NCBI GenBank assembly: GCA_030536675.1
Contig: JAUNPM010000001.1
Coordinates: 1 to 24,726 of the forward strand
Reading direction: 5' to 3'
DNA: 24,726 bases
From: Clostridia bacterium
Lineage (GTDB): Bacteria > Bacillota > Clostridia > Lachnospirales > CAG-274
A program made the translations under genes and the position numbers. Under the pieces are notes generated by a model, which was given only the letters and a program-made list of their open reading frames with translations, had not been told where the DNA came from and did not search any database. Of the stretch, positions 8,763 through 17,064 are shown in pieces. Position 1 is the first letter of the stretch. Each line of letters opens with the position of its first letter.

Positions 8763-11700
8763 TTATTTGCTTTGTTCTTCACAAGGCAGCTTGTAATTTA
8801 TATCCAATATTTTTTGGAGTATATATGCCACGTCTTGTGTATTGACCTTGTTATCGTTGTTTACATCTGTTATGCCTGCAATAACAGATGCGGCATTATT
8901 TATTATTTTGTCAATAAGTATGCTTATGTCAACAACTTCAAGTTTGCCGTTGCTGTCAACATCACCGTAAACAAATTCGGGTGCTGTATCGGTAGTTGTT
9001 TCACTTGAAGATTCCGTAACGGAGGATGCCTCTGAAGAGGTTTCCGTATCCGTTGTTGTTTCGCTTGAGCTTTCTGTAACGGAAGACGTTTCGGAAGAGG
9101 ACTCTGTCGGAACTGTCTTACCTGCTGTGTAGCCTAAGTAGTAAAGACATATTTTAGAGCCGTTTGCAAATATATAATAAGTTTTGCCTGCCTGTACATT
9201 AAATCTGACAATGTCATAGCTTGTATATCCGTCTGAATTGTCAAGTTTTGTAACTACGCTTCCGTTTTCGTCTGTAACATAAGTAATTTTGCCGCCTCCT
9301 GTTTTAACTGCCATTGTAAAGGCACCGTCTGATGTTGGAACAAACTTTGCAAAACCGCCTGTAACAGGTATTCCCGTAGGATTTGTTTGATTCATTGGAG
9401 CCAGACCGTTGGAATCATAAGGATTGGTCTTTGGCTGAAGCCAAGTATCAAGGGAATAAGTATTGTCGCCGTCAGTAAAGTCAACGGGTCCGTTTTCTTC
9501 GGAGTTTGTGTAGAATGTTTCGCCTAATGTAAGTCCGTTGTTATCCTCGGGAGTTAAATCGGCTGTAACGTCCCACATAATATCATCGGTAAGTGAAGCT
9601 GTTTCTGTTATTAAGCCTACATAAGGAGTGGTTAAAGTAACATTTCTTTCACCTGTAACCGATGTTACGGAAGCAATTCCCGTAAGTTCCGAAGCTGTGA
9701 TAGTACCCGTATAAGTGGTGTTGTCAAATGTAAGTTCAACAGTCTTTTGGTCCATATCTATAATAAATTCATAGTTATATGTTTTATTTGCAGTTACGGC
9801 TGCTGATGATTGAGCATAGGTCAAACCGTCTGTTCTTAAAGTAATATTTTTTGAACTGTCCGTTGCAAGTGCTGCAACTTCCGTGGCTGCTCCGTCGGCT
9901 CCCTCGGGGCCCATTATTTTAAGGAAAGCCCATTTTCCGCTTGCCGCAGATGGAGTTGCTGAACCCTTTACAATAACCTTACCGCTTGTCACAGGTGCTT
10001 TAAAAGGTATATTAAGCTCTGCTGCAAGTGTTTTTGAAGAGTCGGTCAATGTCCAAGTATCATTATTGGAGTCATATGTTACTGAAATTCCCGTGCCGCT
10101 GTTTGTTACGGCTTCTCCGTATTCAACGGGAACTGTTTGTGTTGATATTTCTGTTTGTGTTTCAACTGTTGTAGATTCCGTTGTGGATTCCGTTGTTGTA
10201 GGTGTAGGTGTAGGTGTGCTATCACCCATTTCATATTGAATAAGGTAAATACAGGACTCGTTTTTGCCCTTTTTAATAGTGACCTGACCTGCACTTACTG
10301 TAGTTTTGTTTTCACCGATAGATATAGGCAGGGAATCTCCGTTTATATCTATTGTTGTGCCTGCTTTATCTCTGTTGTGGGCTATAATTGTAAGTGTGCC
10401 GTCAACCGGAGCGTTAAATGTAATTGTTCTGTTTGATGAAAGTTTAACTGCTTTTGTAAGAGTTTCACCGTCAAATGTTTGCGGATTTTTAGAGGCATCG
10501 CCCCAATCCTGAAAATCACCTGTTAAGGTATAAAAATCGTCTGTATTTATATTTTCCGTATAATTCCAAGTATATAAAGCTCCGCCTGCCTTTAATGTGG
10601 CTGTAGCTGACGCAGTGCCTTCCTTTGAAGCTGTAAGCTGTGAAGGACTTATTGCTTCAAGATGCCAACCGCCTATTGAGACGGATACGTCAAATGTTGA
10701 ATTAATGTCAACACTGCCTGTAAATGTGTTATCACCTGCATATGAAAGAGCTGTTGAGCCTACATATACAATGGCTCCTGAAGCATCAAGCACTTTGGTT
10801 TCTCCTTCAGCGGGACACAAGGTAACAGACACAAGACCTTTAGCCTTATCAAGGTGTATTTCCGTTGCTTCATCTGTAGTTTTTACAACAATTGTTTGAG
10901 GTGAAGCGGGAGAAATATAATCACCTGTGTCAGTAATTACAACGCTTTTTTCTCCAAGTGAAAGCTGCTGTTCTGATTTGTAAGTACCGTCATTTTGATC
11001 TATAAGTACAGTGCCGTCTGTAAGTTTAACATCAGCTCCCTTAACAGGTTGGTTGTCTGAACCTCCTGTAAGTTTAACAACTGCATAACCGTCATAGTCG
11101 GGTTGTAAGTCTGCGGAAGCGGTAAATGTTTCACCGTCTGTATTAAGTACCGTTGATTTTATAACAACATTTGAGTAGCCTTCCTTTGAAACTTTAATAA
11201 TGTATTCTGAACCGAGAGAAGCAGAAGCGCTGTAAATACCGCTGCCTCTGTTTACAAATGTAAGACCGTTTGCGGTAACTGACGCATCTTCAACGGCTTT
11301 GCCGTCTGATGTGACCGTAATTGTAATTTCTCCTGATTCGGTAACAGGAAATGCCTTTAATGTACCTGCATATGTTTTTACATATTCGGGTACTTCTGCG
11401 GCAGGTGTTACAATATATGAATCCTTATAAAATTTAGATGAATCTAAGTCAAAGTTATCAATACTTGTTCCGTCGGGGAACGTATAGCCGCTGCCTGTTA
11501 ATACAGCTTCATCTTTTGATGAAACAACGGTTCTTGTACCCTTTGTTTCATATTTTCCGCTGCCGTTGAAAATTTCGTTATATGATTTTGCTATACAGGT
11601 TGCGTTTCTGGATTTAAAATTGCTTTTGCAGTTGTCATAATAATTTTCTTCAAGCAGTACGCTGTTTTTGCCTCTTAAATCAACAGATGTACTTGTAGCA

Positions 11701-12935
11701 CCTTCAAAATATGTGCTGTAAATATGCATATTTCCGTTAGCTGCAAGGGGCTGTCTTGAGCCTACATTCTGATAGTAGTTGTGGTGCAGTGATATGTAAA
11801 ACTGATCGTCAGAAGTACCGCTGCCCACAAGATTTGTTTTGTGGCAATTTATATAATGATTATAAGACATTGTGTAGTATTGACCACGCTTGAAGTCACA
11901 GGAGCCGTCACCTTCGCCTTTGTCGCTTTCGGCAGGGTTAGCGCAATAACCGGGGTAAAAGGTGTTGTTATGTACCCATACTCTTTCAATAGGGCAGGTT
12001 ATGCCGTCATCACCCTGAAAACCAAGACCGTCTTCGGAATATTTGTTAAAAGTAAGATTTCTTACTTCAAAACTTTTACCTGCTTCGGCAGGACAGGTTG
12101 ATGTTTGAGCAAATGTAAATCCCCAGCCTTCTATAACAGCATCTTCGCCTATGCCTTCAAGAGTAATGTTTCTTCCGTATTTACAAATTGCAAGATTACC
12201 GTTATCACCTTTAGAGCCGCCGAGAGCATTGTCTTTTATGTTATAGGGTGTTAAATTCTTGGGAACATTTACCTTGCCTATAAATCTTATTACAAGAGGG
12301 TGATTGTCGGTAATAGTGATCTCTTGAATAAATTTCATATTGTTGTTAAGAAGATTGCCTATTCCTTCCGTTGTTCTTGTCCAGTCTGCACCTGTTGAAT
12401 TTGAATGGTATGAAATAGGTGCGTGACCTTCGTAGCCCGGAACTTCAAAGGTATCCTTGTTTTCATCGGTTACATACACAACGATTGCATTGTCTTTTAA
12501 CGTACCGTCGTTATTGTATCCGCCTATGCCCTCCGTATAATTAAAGTGAGCATAGCCCGAACGGTCGTATTCGTAAACTTTTATTCCCGTTCTTGTGTGT
12601 TCTGTGCCGTCAGATGCTTTAATGTAAATATCATATCTTCCTGATTTTAAGCCCGGAATATCAACTCTGCCGTAGCCGCTTGTTGATGCCTGTCTTACAA
12701 GATAAGTTAAGTCATTTCCTGTAAGATAAGTGTATTGGTCGTCCGTGCTGAGCTTGTAGCCTACCTGAACATCGGGGCTGTCGGGGTTAGGATCTACCCA
12801 TTCGGCATAGAGTGATTCGTTCCAGCCTGCCGAAACTGACGGTGCAGCAGAAACAAATGTTGTACTGAAAGCAACACAGGAAAATGACATAACAAGTGCC
12901 AGTGAAGCTGACAGGATTCTTTTAAATAACTTCAT
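8763..12935 (-). CDS. Secreted multimodular pectate lyase (PL1) with type I dockerin
   Basis: The 1390-residue exoenzyme should cleave pectate by beta-elimination outside the cell. Residues 1-30 are a Sec signal peptide (likely cut after VSA). Residues about 40-120 look like a fibronectin-type fold. The PL1 parallel beta-helix spans about 140-460: VWVHNNTF, DGSCDFKRG (Ca-ligand region D343/D347), TMSYNHY and SRQPLAANGNMH with the probable catalytic R394. Several carboxypeptidase-regulatory-like beta modules follow (about 535-780), then a carbohydrate-binding-like module (about 788-902), a Thr/Pro/Ser linker (905-935), two more beta-rich modules (about 940-1110, 1135-1272), a Ser/Thr linker made of a repeat (1276-1317), and a dockerin (1323-1382) with Ca loops DVDSNGKLEVVD and DVNNDNKVNTQD. 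The dockerin implies attachment to a cohesin scaffold; none is in this window. GGAGG precedes the start. The gene stands alone with its own promoter. Confidence 0.93.
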   Translation of the reverse strand: MKLFKRILSASLALVMSFSCVAFSTTFVSAAPSVSAGWNESLYAEWVDPNPDSPDVQVGYKLSTDDQYTYLTGNDLTYLVRQASTSGYGRVDIPGLKSGRYDIYIKASDGTEHTRTGIKVYEYDRSGYAHFNYTEGIGGYNNDGTLKDNAIVVYVTDENKDTFEVPGYEGHAPISYHSNSTGADWTRTTEGIGNLLNNNMKFIQEITITDNHPLVIRFIGKVNVPKNLTPYNIKDNALGGSKGDNGNLAICKYGRNITLEGIGEDAVIEGWGFTFAQTSTCPAEAGKSFEVRNLTFNKYSEDGLGFQGDDGITCPIERVWVHNNTFYPGYCANPAESDKGEGDGSCDFKRGQYYTMSYNHYINCHKTNLVGSGTSDDQFYISLHHNYYQNVGSRQPLAANGNMHIYSTYFEGATSTSVDLRGKNSVLLEENYYDNCKSNFKSRNATCIAKSYNEIFNGSGKYETKGTRTVVSSKDEAVLTGSGYTFPDGTSIDNFDLDSSKFYKDSYIVTPAAEVPEYVKTYAGTLKAFPVTESGEITITVTSDGKAVEDASVTANGLTFVNRGSGIYSASASLGSEYIIKVSKEGYSNVVIKSTVLNTDGETFTASADLQPDYDGYAVVKLTGGSDNQPVKGADVKLTDGTVLIDQNDGTYKSEQQLSLGEKSVVITDTGDYISPASPQTIVVKTTDEATEIHLDKAKGLVSVTLCPAEGETKVLDASGAIVYVGSTALSYAGDNTFTGSVDINSTFDVSVSIGGWHLEAISPSQLTASKEGTASATATLKAGGALYTWNYTENINTDDFYTLTGDFQDWGDASKNPQTFDGETLTKAVKLSSNRTITFNAPVDGTLTIIAHNRDKAGTTIDINGDSLPISIGENKTTVSAGQVTIKKGKNESCIYLIQYEMGDSTPTPTPTTTESTTESTTVETQTEISTQTVPVEYGEAVTNSGTGISVTYDSNNDTWTLTDSSKTLAAELNIPFKAPVTSGKVIVKGSATPSAASGKWAFLKIMGPEGADGAATEVAALATDSSKNITLRTDGLTYAQSSAAVTANKTYNYEFIIDMDQKTVELTFDNTTYTGTITASELTGIASVTSVTGERNVTLTTPYVGLITETASLTDDIMWDVTADLTPEDNNGLTLGETFYTNSEENGPVDFTDGDNTYSLDTWLQPKTNPYDSNGLAPMNQTNPTGIPVTGGFAKFVPTSDGAFTMAVKTGGGKITYVTDENGSVVTKLDNSDGYTSYDIVRFNVQAGKTYYIFANGSKICLYYLGYTAGKTVPTESSSETSSVTESSSETTTDTETSSEASSVTESSSETTTDTAPEFVYGDVDSNGKLEVVDISILIDKIINNAASVIAGITDVNNDNKVNTQDVAYILQKILDINYKLPCEEQSK
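8986..9105 (-). repeat. 60-bp tandem duplication in the Ser/Thr linker
   Basis: Two adjacent 60-base units (8986-9045 and 9046-9105) encode the same linker phrase, seen as SSVTESSSETTTDT twice, with third-position differences that show the duplication is not recent. It sits between the last beta module and the dockerin and lengthens the flexible tether. Confidence 0.8.
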
Positions 12936-12967
12936 TAAAAATACCTCCTTTTTTTATTATAAATATA

Positions 12968-12976
12968 ATTATAACA
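12968..12976 (-). promoter_or_regulatory. Extended -10 promoter of the pectate lyase
   Basis: Read on the minus strand the site is TGTTATAAT, a TGn extended -10 with perfect TATAAT hexamer, about 32 bases before the start codon. No good -35 box is found at 17 bases, which fits an extended -10 or activator-dependent promoter. Confidence 0.6.
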
Positions 12977-13032
12977 TAAATTAAAATAAAATTAGAAAGG
13001 CAGTAACATTATTTACAGTTTATTCATAATTT

Positions 13033-13097
13033 TTGTGTAATTTTAAAAAAATAAAGTTAATTGAAATATATTTTAAATGAAAAAATTGTGTAATTTT
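13033..13097. repeat. Pair of 12-bp direct repeats upstream of the pectate lyase promoter
   Basis: TTGTGTAATTTT occurs at 13033-13044 and again at 13086-13097, a 53-base centre spacing, close to five helical turns. Both copies lie 60 to 130 bases upstream of the predicted -10 element and outside coding sequence. They could be paired binding sites for an activator. AT-richness makes chance recurrence possible. Confidence 0.4.
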
Positions 13098-13156
13098 ATA
13101 TGCCCATAGGGTAAATAAGAGTGCTTTTAAAAAGGAGGTTTGTTTGTAAGGCAGAG

Positions 13157-13202
13157 AAAAGCTGCCGCAAAACAAATGGAAAATCATTTATTTTGCAGCA
13201 GC
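13157..13202 (-). terminator. Terminator of the DUF3794-LysM gene
   Basis: On the minus strand, eleven bases after the stop codon, an 18-bp stem (arms 13185-13202 and 13161-13178, two G-T wobbles) with a 6-base loop is followed by TTTT. The stem is unusually long for a simple terminator, but its position fits transcription ending here before the pectate lyase promoter region. Confidence 0.7.
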
Positions 13203-13212
13203 TCTGTTATTA

Positions 13213-14766
13213 TCATTGAATGCCTTTAACAATGACAAGTTTTTGATTGGGATAAATCAAGTCGGGATTTTCAATATTGTTAAGTTCTGCAATATTTTTA
13301 ACTGTTGTGTTAAAGCGCTTTGAAAGCTTCCAAAGAGTATCTCCTTTTCTGACAATATAGAGTACTATGCTTGGTATTTTGTCTATTACATCGGGAGGAA
13401 TAGGACTGATCTCTGCATCTGTAATAAGGTCAATACAGCACTTATTTCTTACTGTGGTGTTTGTGTTAAGGGCACAGCGTACCTCAAGTTCTCTGTCTGA
13501 AAGCATATTAAAGCCTATGTGAGCTATGTTTGCATTTACCTTTGCATCCATACCCTCTGCGGCTCCTCTTGCATCTATTGTTTGAGTGAAGGGAAGAGTA
13601 TCGGAATGACCCGCTATTGGCATATCGTCATTGCCTGTAATATACATAATGTCAATATTGATCGCACCTTCAACGACGATTTTGTTTTCGTATATTGAAA
13701 TATCGTCTATATATACGGCTCCCGTAGCTCTGAATATTTGCAGCATATCGGGGCATTTTTCGTCAAGAGTGATAATTTCCTTAACGGGACACTGACCTCT
13801 GTTTCTGCAAACTATATTTGAATAACATAAATTGGAGGAATCAAAATTTATTTCATTCCCCGGCATATATGCATCGTCAAGTATTTCGTAATTTTCGGCA
13901 GCACTGGTGTGTATGTCTGCGCCTATATTTACTTCCATATTTATAATTGTAGGCTCACCCTTTTCGTCTTCCGAAACGCTGTAAAAACAATCCTTAATAT
14001 AAGGCGTTACATCTATAATACTGTCTGTGTCAGTGTTTTCTGCTTCAAGAGATACGTTAAAAGGCATATCAAATTCGTATAATTCAGGGAATCCGCCCTC
14101 CGTACTTGTGTATAAAACCACAATTGAAATATCTCCGCTTGTATCAACAGAGTCCTCTCCGGGCTTAAATTCTGCATTTGTAATATTGCAGTTGACGCTT
14201 AAAATTTCAGCTATAGGCAGCTTTGTTGCGGGAAGAGATATATCTTCGTTGACAGTAAAGTTTTCACGTGACAGGCAGAGAGTTTTTGAAATATTCACAT
14301 TTTTAAAATGCTGCTGTTCCTTTGGTATATCGTCGATTTTTGTAATTGCATCGATTTCCGCAATTTCAGTTACAGTGCCGTTTATTTCAAACATAATTTT
14401 GTAGCCTGTTTTTCTGTCATTTATCTTTCTGCACTCAACATTTGAAATTGCCGGAGTGATTTCCGTAAGCATACCGCTGTCGGCATTTTCTATGTTTATA
14501 AAGTCGTTAATGGGTGCTTCCGATGAAATGCTATGTACACTCTTGTCCTTGCCGCAGTATAATACATTTACAAGGAGTTTTGCTCTGAAGCTTAAGCGGT
14601 TTTCCTCCGCTGAGCTTTCTTCGGGTATAATACGGGCTTCGCATTTGAGTATTACATCAATATCGGGTTTTCCGTCTGTAAGCAGAATTTCGCCTTCCTG
14701 TATAAGCTGTGTTTTTTCACTGCCTATTATTTTATCAGCCGTAATATGCTTTGTTGTATAATTCAT
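13213..14766 (-). CDS. DUF3794 (SPOCS)-LysM spore-associated protein
   Basis: The 517-residue protein is built mostly of SPOCS/DUF3794 beta-rich repeats (one opening near residue 30 with ILLTDGKPDIDVILKCEARI, one near 170-270, one near 320-440), ending in a LysM peptidoglycan-binding domain at about 470-515 (YIVRKGDTLWKLSKRFNTT...IYPNQKLVIV). There is no signal peptide. Proteins of this architecture are found in spore-forming Clostridia and are thought to belong to the spore coat or cortex, where LysM would bind peptidoglycan. GGAGG lies upstream of the ATG, and a strong hairpin follows the stop codon, so the gene is probably transcribed alone. It suggests the organism can sporulate or descends from sporulators. 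Confidence 0.88.
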   Translation of the reverse strand: MNYTTKHITADKIIGSEKTQLIQEGEILLTDGKPDIDVILKCEARIIPEESSAEENRLSFRAKLLVNVLYCGKDKSVHSISSEAPINDFINIENADSGMLTEITPAISNVECRKINDRKTGYKIMFEINGTVTEIAEIDAITKIDDIPKEQQHFKNVNISKTLCLSRENFTVNEDISLPATKLPIAEILSVNCNITNAEFKPGEDSVDTSGDISIVVLYTSTEGGFPELYEFDMPFNVSLEAENTDTDSIIDVTPYIKDCFYSVSEDEKGEPTIINMEVNIGADIHTSAAENYEILDDAYMPGNEINFDSSNLCYSNIVCRNRGQCPVKEIITLDEKCPDMLQIFRATGAVYIDDISIYENKIVVEGAINIDIMYITGNDDMPIAGHSDTLPFTQTIDARGAAEGMDAKVNANIAHIGFNMLSDRELEVRCALNTNTTVRNKCCIDLITDAEISPIPPDVIDKIPSIVLYIVRKGDTLWKLSKRFNTTVKNIAELNNIENPDLIYPNQKLVIVKGIQ

Positions 14767-14796
14767 ATTAAAATAACCTCCATATTTATTTAATTA

Positions 14797-14825
14797 AGTA
14801 TATTATTTTGGAGAATGATTTATAC
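14797..14825 (-). promoter_or_regulatory. Possible promoter of the DUF3794-LysM gene
   Basis: On the minus strand GTATAAA (14819-14825) and TATACT (14797-14802) are separated by 16 bases, about 30 bases upstream of the start codon. The -35 box does not resemble the housekeeping TTGACA, so a sporulation sigma factor is conceivable for this gene, but the assignment is weak. Confidence 0.3.
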
Positions 14826-14900
14826 CTTTTTATGAAAATGTAAATTTGAGTATGGCGGGAATTTTAAATTATACGGAGAGTCAAATATAAAAATATAAAA

Positions 14901-14932
14901 AGAGAAGATACCTTGTTAAAAGTATCTTCTCT
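14901..14932 (-). terminator. Terminator of the cysE-mrp operon
   Basis: A perfect 11-bp stem AGAGAAGATAC (14901-14911) / GTATCTTCTCT (14922-14932) with a 10-base loop lies just after the mrp stop codon. On the minus strand it is followed by TTTTTATATTTTTATATTT, a good terminator tail. Confidence 0.85.
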
Positions 14933-14938
14933 GTAAAT

Positions 14939-15769
14939 TTATTTTTCAAGGGCTGCAATTACGTTATTTGTGATATTTTTAAATTCCTCCGCAATTTCAG
15001 CTTTTATATTGTTATAACCGTTATCAGCCATTCCCGATACGGTCACATCTGTAGGAAGTTCGCCTAAAAGTGTTATTTCATTTTGTTTAAGGAAATCCTC
15101 TGTTGATTCCCCGTCATATATCTTTATTTTTTCACCGCAGTGAGGACATATAATATAACTCATATTTTCAACAAGCCCCAGAATTGGAACATTGAGCATT
15201 TTAGTCATATTAATTGATTTTGAAACGATCATATTGACCATATCCTGAGGTATACTTACCATTACTATACCGCTTAAAGGTATACTTTGCATTACGGTAA
15301 GTGAAATATCTCCGGTTCCAGGAGGCATATCTACTATGAGATAATCAAGCTCGCCCCAAAGAGCCTCTACCCAAAACTGCTTTACACAGTTTGAAAGCAT
15401 TGCACCTCTCCAAACAACAGGCTGATTTTCGTCGGGAAGCATAAGATTAAGGCTTAAGACCTTAATACAGTCTTCGTTTTCAACAGGTATTATAAGATTG
15501 TTTTCCGCAAAGGCTCTTTTGCCCGTAAGTCCCATAAGGCGACAGGCGCTGGGACCTGTAATATCTGCGTCAAGAAGTCCAACCTTGTAGCCCTTTTTTG
15601 AAAGCTCTTTTGCAAGCATTGCTGAAACCGTTGACTTGCCTACGCCGCCTTTTCCACTCATAACACCTATAATATGCTTTACTTTGTTAAGGGGATTGTT
15701 TTCAACTCCACAAGTACCGCTGTCATTGCCACATTTTCCTTGTGACGGACATGAACTGCAATCTGACAT
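14939..15769 (-). CDS. mrp: Mrp/NBP35-family P-loop ATPase (Fe-S carrier type)
   Basis: The 276-residue cytoplasmic ATPase belongs to the Mrp/ApbC/NBP35 group, which binds and transfers iron-sulfur clusters. The N-terminus is cysteine-rich (C4, C7, C13, C20). The deviant Walker A motif GKGGVGKS is at residues 39-46, followed by LLDADITGPS and VDMPPGTGDISLT (Walker B region). The cluster-binding CPHC motif follows ENMSYI. It lacks the N-terminal DUF59 domain of longer Mrp proteins. AAAGGAG precedes the start, 29 bases after the rlmB stop codon, making it the last gene of the T-box operon. Placement behind cysE-cysS ties an Fe-S protein to cysteine supply, which is plausible because cysteine is the sulfur donor for clusters, but that link is inference. 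Confidence 0.9.
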   Translation of the reverse strand: MSDCSSCPSQGKCGNDSGTCGVENNPLNKVKHIIGVMSGKGGVGKSTVSAMLAKELSKKGYKVGLLDADITGPSACRLMGLTGKRAFAENNLIIPVENEDCIKVLSLNLMLPDENQPVVWRGAMLSNCVKQFWVEALWGELDYLIVDMPPGTGDISLTVMQSIPLSGIVMVSIPQDMVNMIVSKSINMTKMLNVPILGLVENMSYIICPHCGEKIKIYDGESTEDFLKQNEITLLGELPTDVTVSGMADNGYNNIKAEIAEEFKNITNNVIAALEK

Positions 15770-15798
15770 TTTATCGTCTCCTTTTGTTTATTAAAATA

Positions 15799-16653
15799 TT
15801 AATTGCTGAATTTTCTCTGTCTTACAACCTCATACATAATAAGACCTGCCGATACACCGGCATTAAGTGAATCAATGGTTCCGTACATAGGTATACCTAC
15901 TGTAAAGTCGCATTTTTTCTTTACAAGCTCGCTGACACCTGAGCCTTCGTTTCCTATAACAATGGCTATGGCGCCCTTTAAGTCTGAATTAAAAAATTCT
16001 TTACCTGACATATCTGCACAGGCTACCCAAATATTCTCTGCTTTAAGCGCATCTATTGCCCTTGCCATATTTGTAACTCTTGCAACGGGAACAAATTCAA
16101 GTGCTCCCGCAGATGTTTTGCTTACTATGGCAGTAAGACCTACGGCACGTCTTTTGGGAATGACTACTCCGTGGGCTCCTGCTCCGTAGGCTGTTCTTAT
16201 AATAGAGCCTAAATTATGTGGGTCTGTTATTTCATCGCATACTATTATAAATGGGTCTTCGCCTTTATTTCTTGCGCTTGCAATAATATCACTTAATTCA
16301 CAATATTCGTGGGCAGGGCAAAGGGCAATGACACCTTGATTGTTATTGCTTTTGGAAATAAGCGCCATTTTTTCTTTGTCTGCTTCCTGAACAATGATAC
16401 CTTTTTCTCTTGCTTTTGCAACAATTACCTTTAGTGTACCCTCAATTCCGCCTTTTTTTACAATTATCTTGTCTATTGGCTTATTGTGGTTTAAGGCTTC
16501 AAGGACGGGATTTCTGCCTTCAAGCTGCAGACCTTCATCAAAAGCTGAGCTGTCTTCATATTTATTTGCTCTGCTGTCACGGGGGCGGAAATCTCTTTTT
16601 TCCTTACGTTTTTCATTTTTCATTTTACTGCGTCTGTTGTCTTGTCTTTTCAT
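15799..16653 (-). CDS. rlmB: 23S rRNA 2'-O-ribose methyltransferase, RlmB/TrmH type
   Basis: The 284-residue protein is a SPOUT (TrmH-family) RNA methyltransferase, RlmB type, expected to methylate the 2'-OH of a guanosine in 23S rRNA with SAM. A basic, probably disordered N-terminus (1-40) precedes the substrate-binding domain (LEGRNPVLEALNH at about 40-55). The knotted SPOUT domain shows DPHNLGSIIRTAYGAGA, IVIGNEGSGVSELVKKKCD and IPMYGTIDSLNAGVSAG, the three family motifs. I keep the ATG at 16653, which has GAGG 9 bases upstream. An in-frame ATG lies ten codons later. The start overlaps the end of mrnC by 29 bases, as is common in the conserved Firmicute cysS-mrnC-rlmB cluster. Confidence 0.93.
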   Translation of the reverse strand: MKRQDNRRSKMKNEKRKEKRDFRPRDSRANKYEDSSAFDEGLQLEGRNPVLEALNHNKPIDKIIVKKGGIEGTLKVIVAKAREKGIIVQEADKEKMALISKSNNNQGVIALCPAHEYCELSDIIASARNKGEDPFIIVCDEITDPHNLGSIIRTAYGAGAHGVVIPKRRAVGLTAIVSKTSAGALEFVPVARVTNMARAIDALKAENIWVACADMSGKEFFNSDLKGAIAIVIGNEGSGVSELVKKKCDFTVGIPMYGTIDSLNAGVSAGLIMYEVVRQRKFSN

Positions 16654-17056
16654 TGTTTTTTCCTCTCGCTGCTAAACCTATGCTGTAAAGTTCTTCTATT
16701 CTTTCAAATTCGCCTTTTAAATAAAGGTATCCGAAAAGAGCTTCAATGCCTGTTGCACGTCTGTAGTCTGTTATGGATTGATTTTTGGCAGACGTGTGGC
16801 TTTTGGCATTTCTGCCCCTTTTTAATACTCCAAGCTCTTCCTCTGTCAGTATGTTTTCTATTGCGTAATACATTTGGGACTGAGAAGATGCATTTACTAT
16901 GGCTTTTGCTTTTTTGTGCATTACATTAACCGGAGTATTCCCTTCGGCTAAAATCATACCTCTTGTTAAAAGATCGAATATTGTATCCCCGATAAATGCA
17001 AGTGCAAGTGAATTAAGGGTTTTGGGATCTGCGTTTTTATATTTGAAAAGTTCCAT
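16625..17056 (-). CDS. mrnC: Mini-ribonuclease III
   Basis: The 143-residue protein is Mini-III, an RNase III catalytic domain without the double-stranded RNA-binding domain, which in Bacillus subtilis matures 23S rRNA ends. The signature LNSLALAFIGDTIFDLL contains the catalytic acidic residue D24, and YRRATGIEALFGYLYL contains E105, the second metal-binding acid. The intermediate segments VMHKKAKAIVNASSQS and KRGRNAKSHTSAKN are also typical. The length is normal. It starts 8 bases after the cysS stop codon with an AAGGTG ribosome site, and its 3' end overlaps rlmB. Being next to the rRNA methyltransferase groups two 23S rRNA maturation steps. Confidence 0.93.
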   Translation of the reverse strand: MELFKYKNADPKTLNSLALAFIGDTIFDLLTRGMILAEGNTPVNVMHKKAKAIVNASSQSQMYYAIENILTEEELGVLKRGRNAKSHTSAKNQSITDYRRATGIEALFGYLYLKGEFERIEELYSIGLAARGKNNEKTRQQTQ

Positions 17057-17064
17057 AATACACC

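Noticed and set aside
9883..10512. Several open plus-strand frames inside the pectate lyase gene
   Set aside because: They lie antisense to a well-supported gene, have repetitive, low-complexity products (Cys/Arg or Val-rich) that mirror the Thr/Ser linker codons, and lack ribosome sites.
13131..13230. Plus-strand AAAGGAGG followed by a possible TTG-start peptide
   Set aside because: The frame of about 29 codons runs through the terminator hairpin of the opposite strand, has no coding character and no promoter.
13310..13323. cre-like catabolite site TTAAAGCGCTTTGA
   Set aside because: It has two mismatches to the usual cre consensus, lies inside the LysM coding region where the residues explain it, and is over 300 bases from the pectate lyase promoter.
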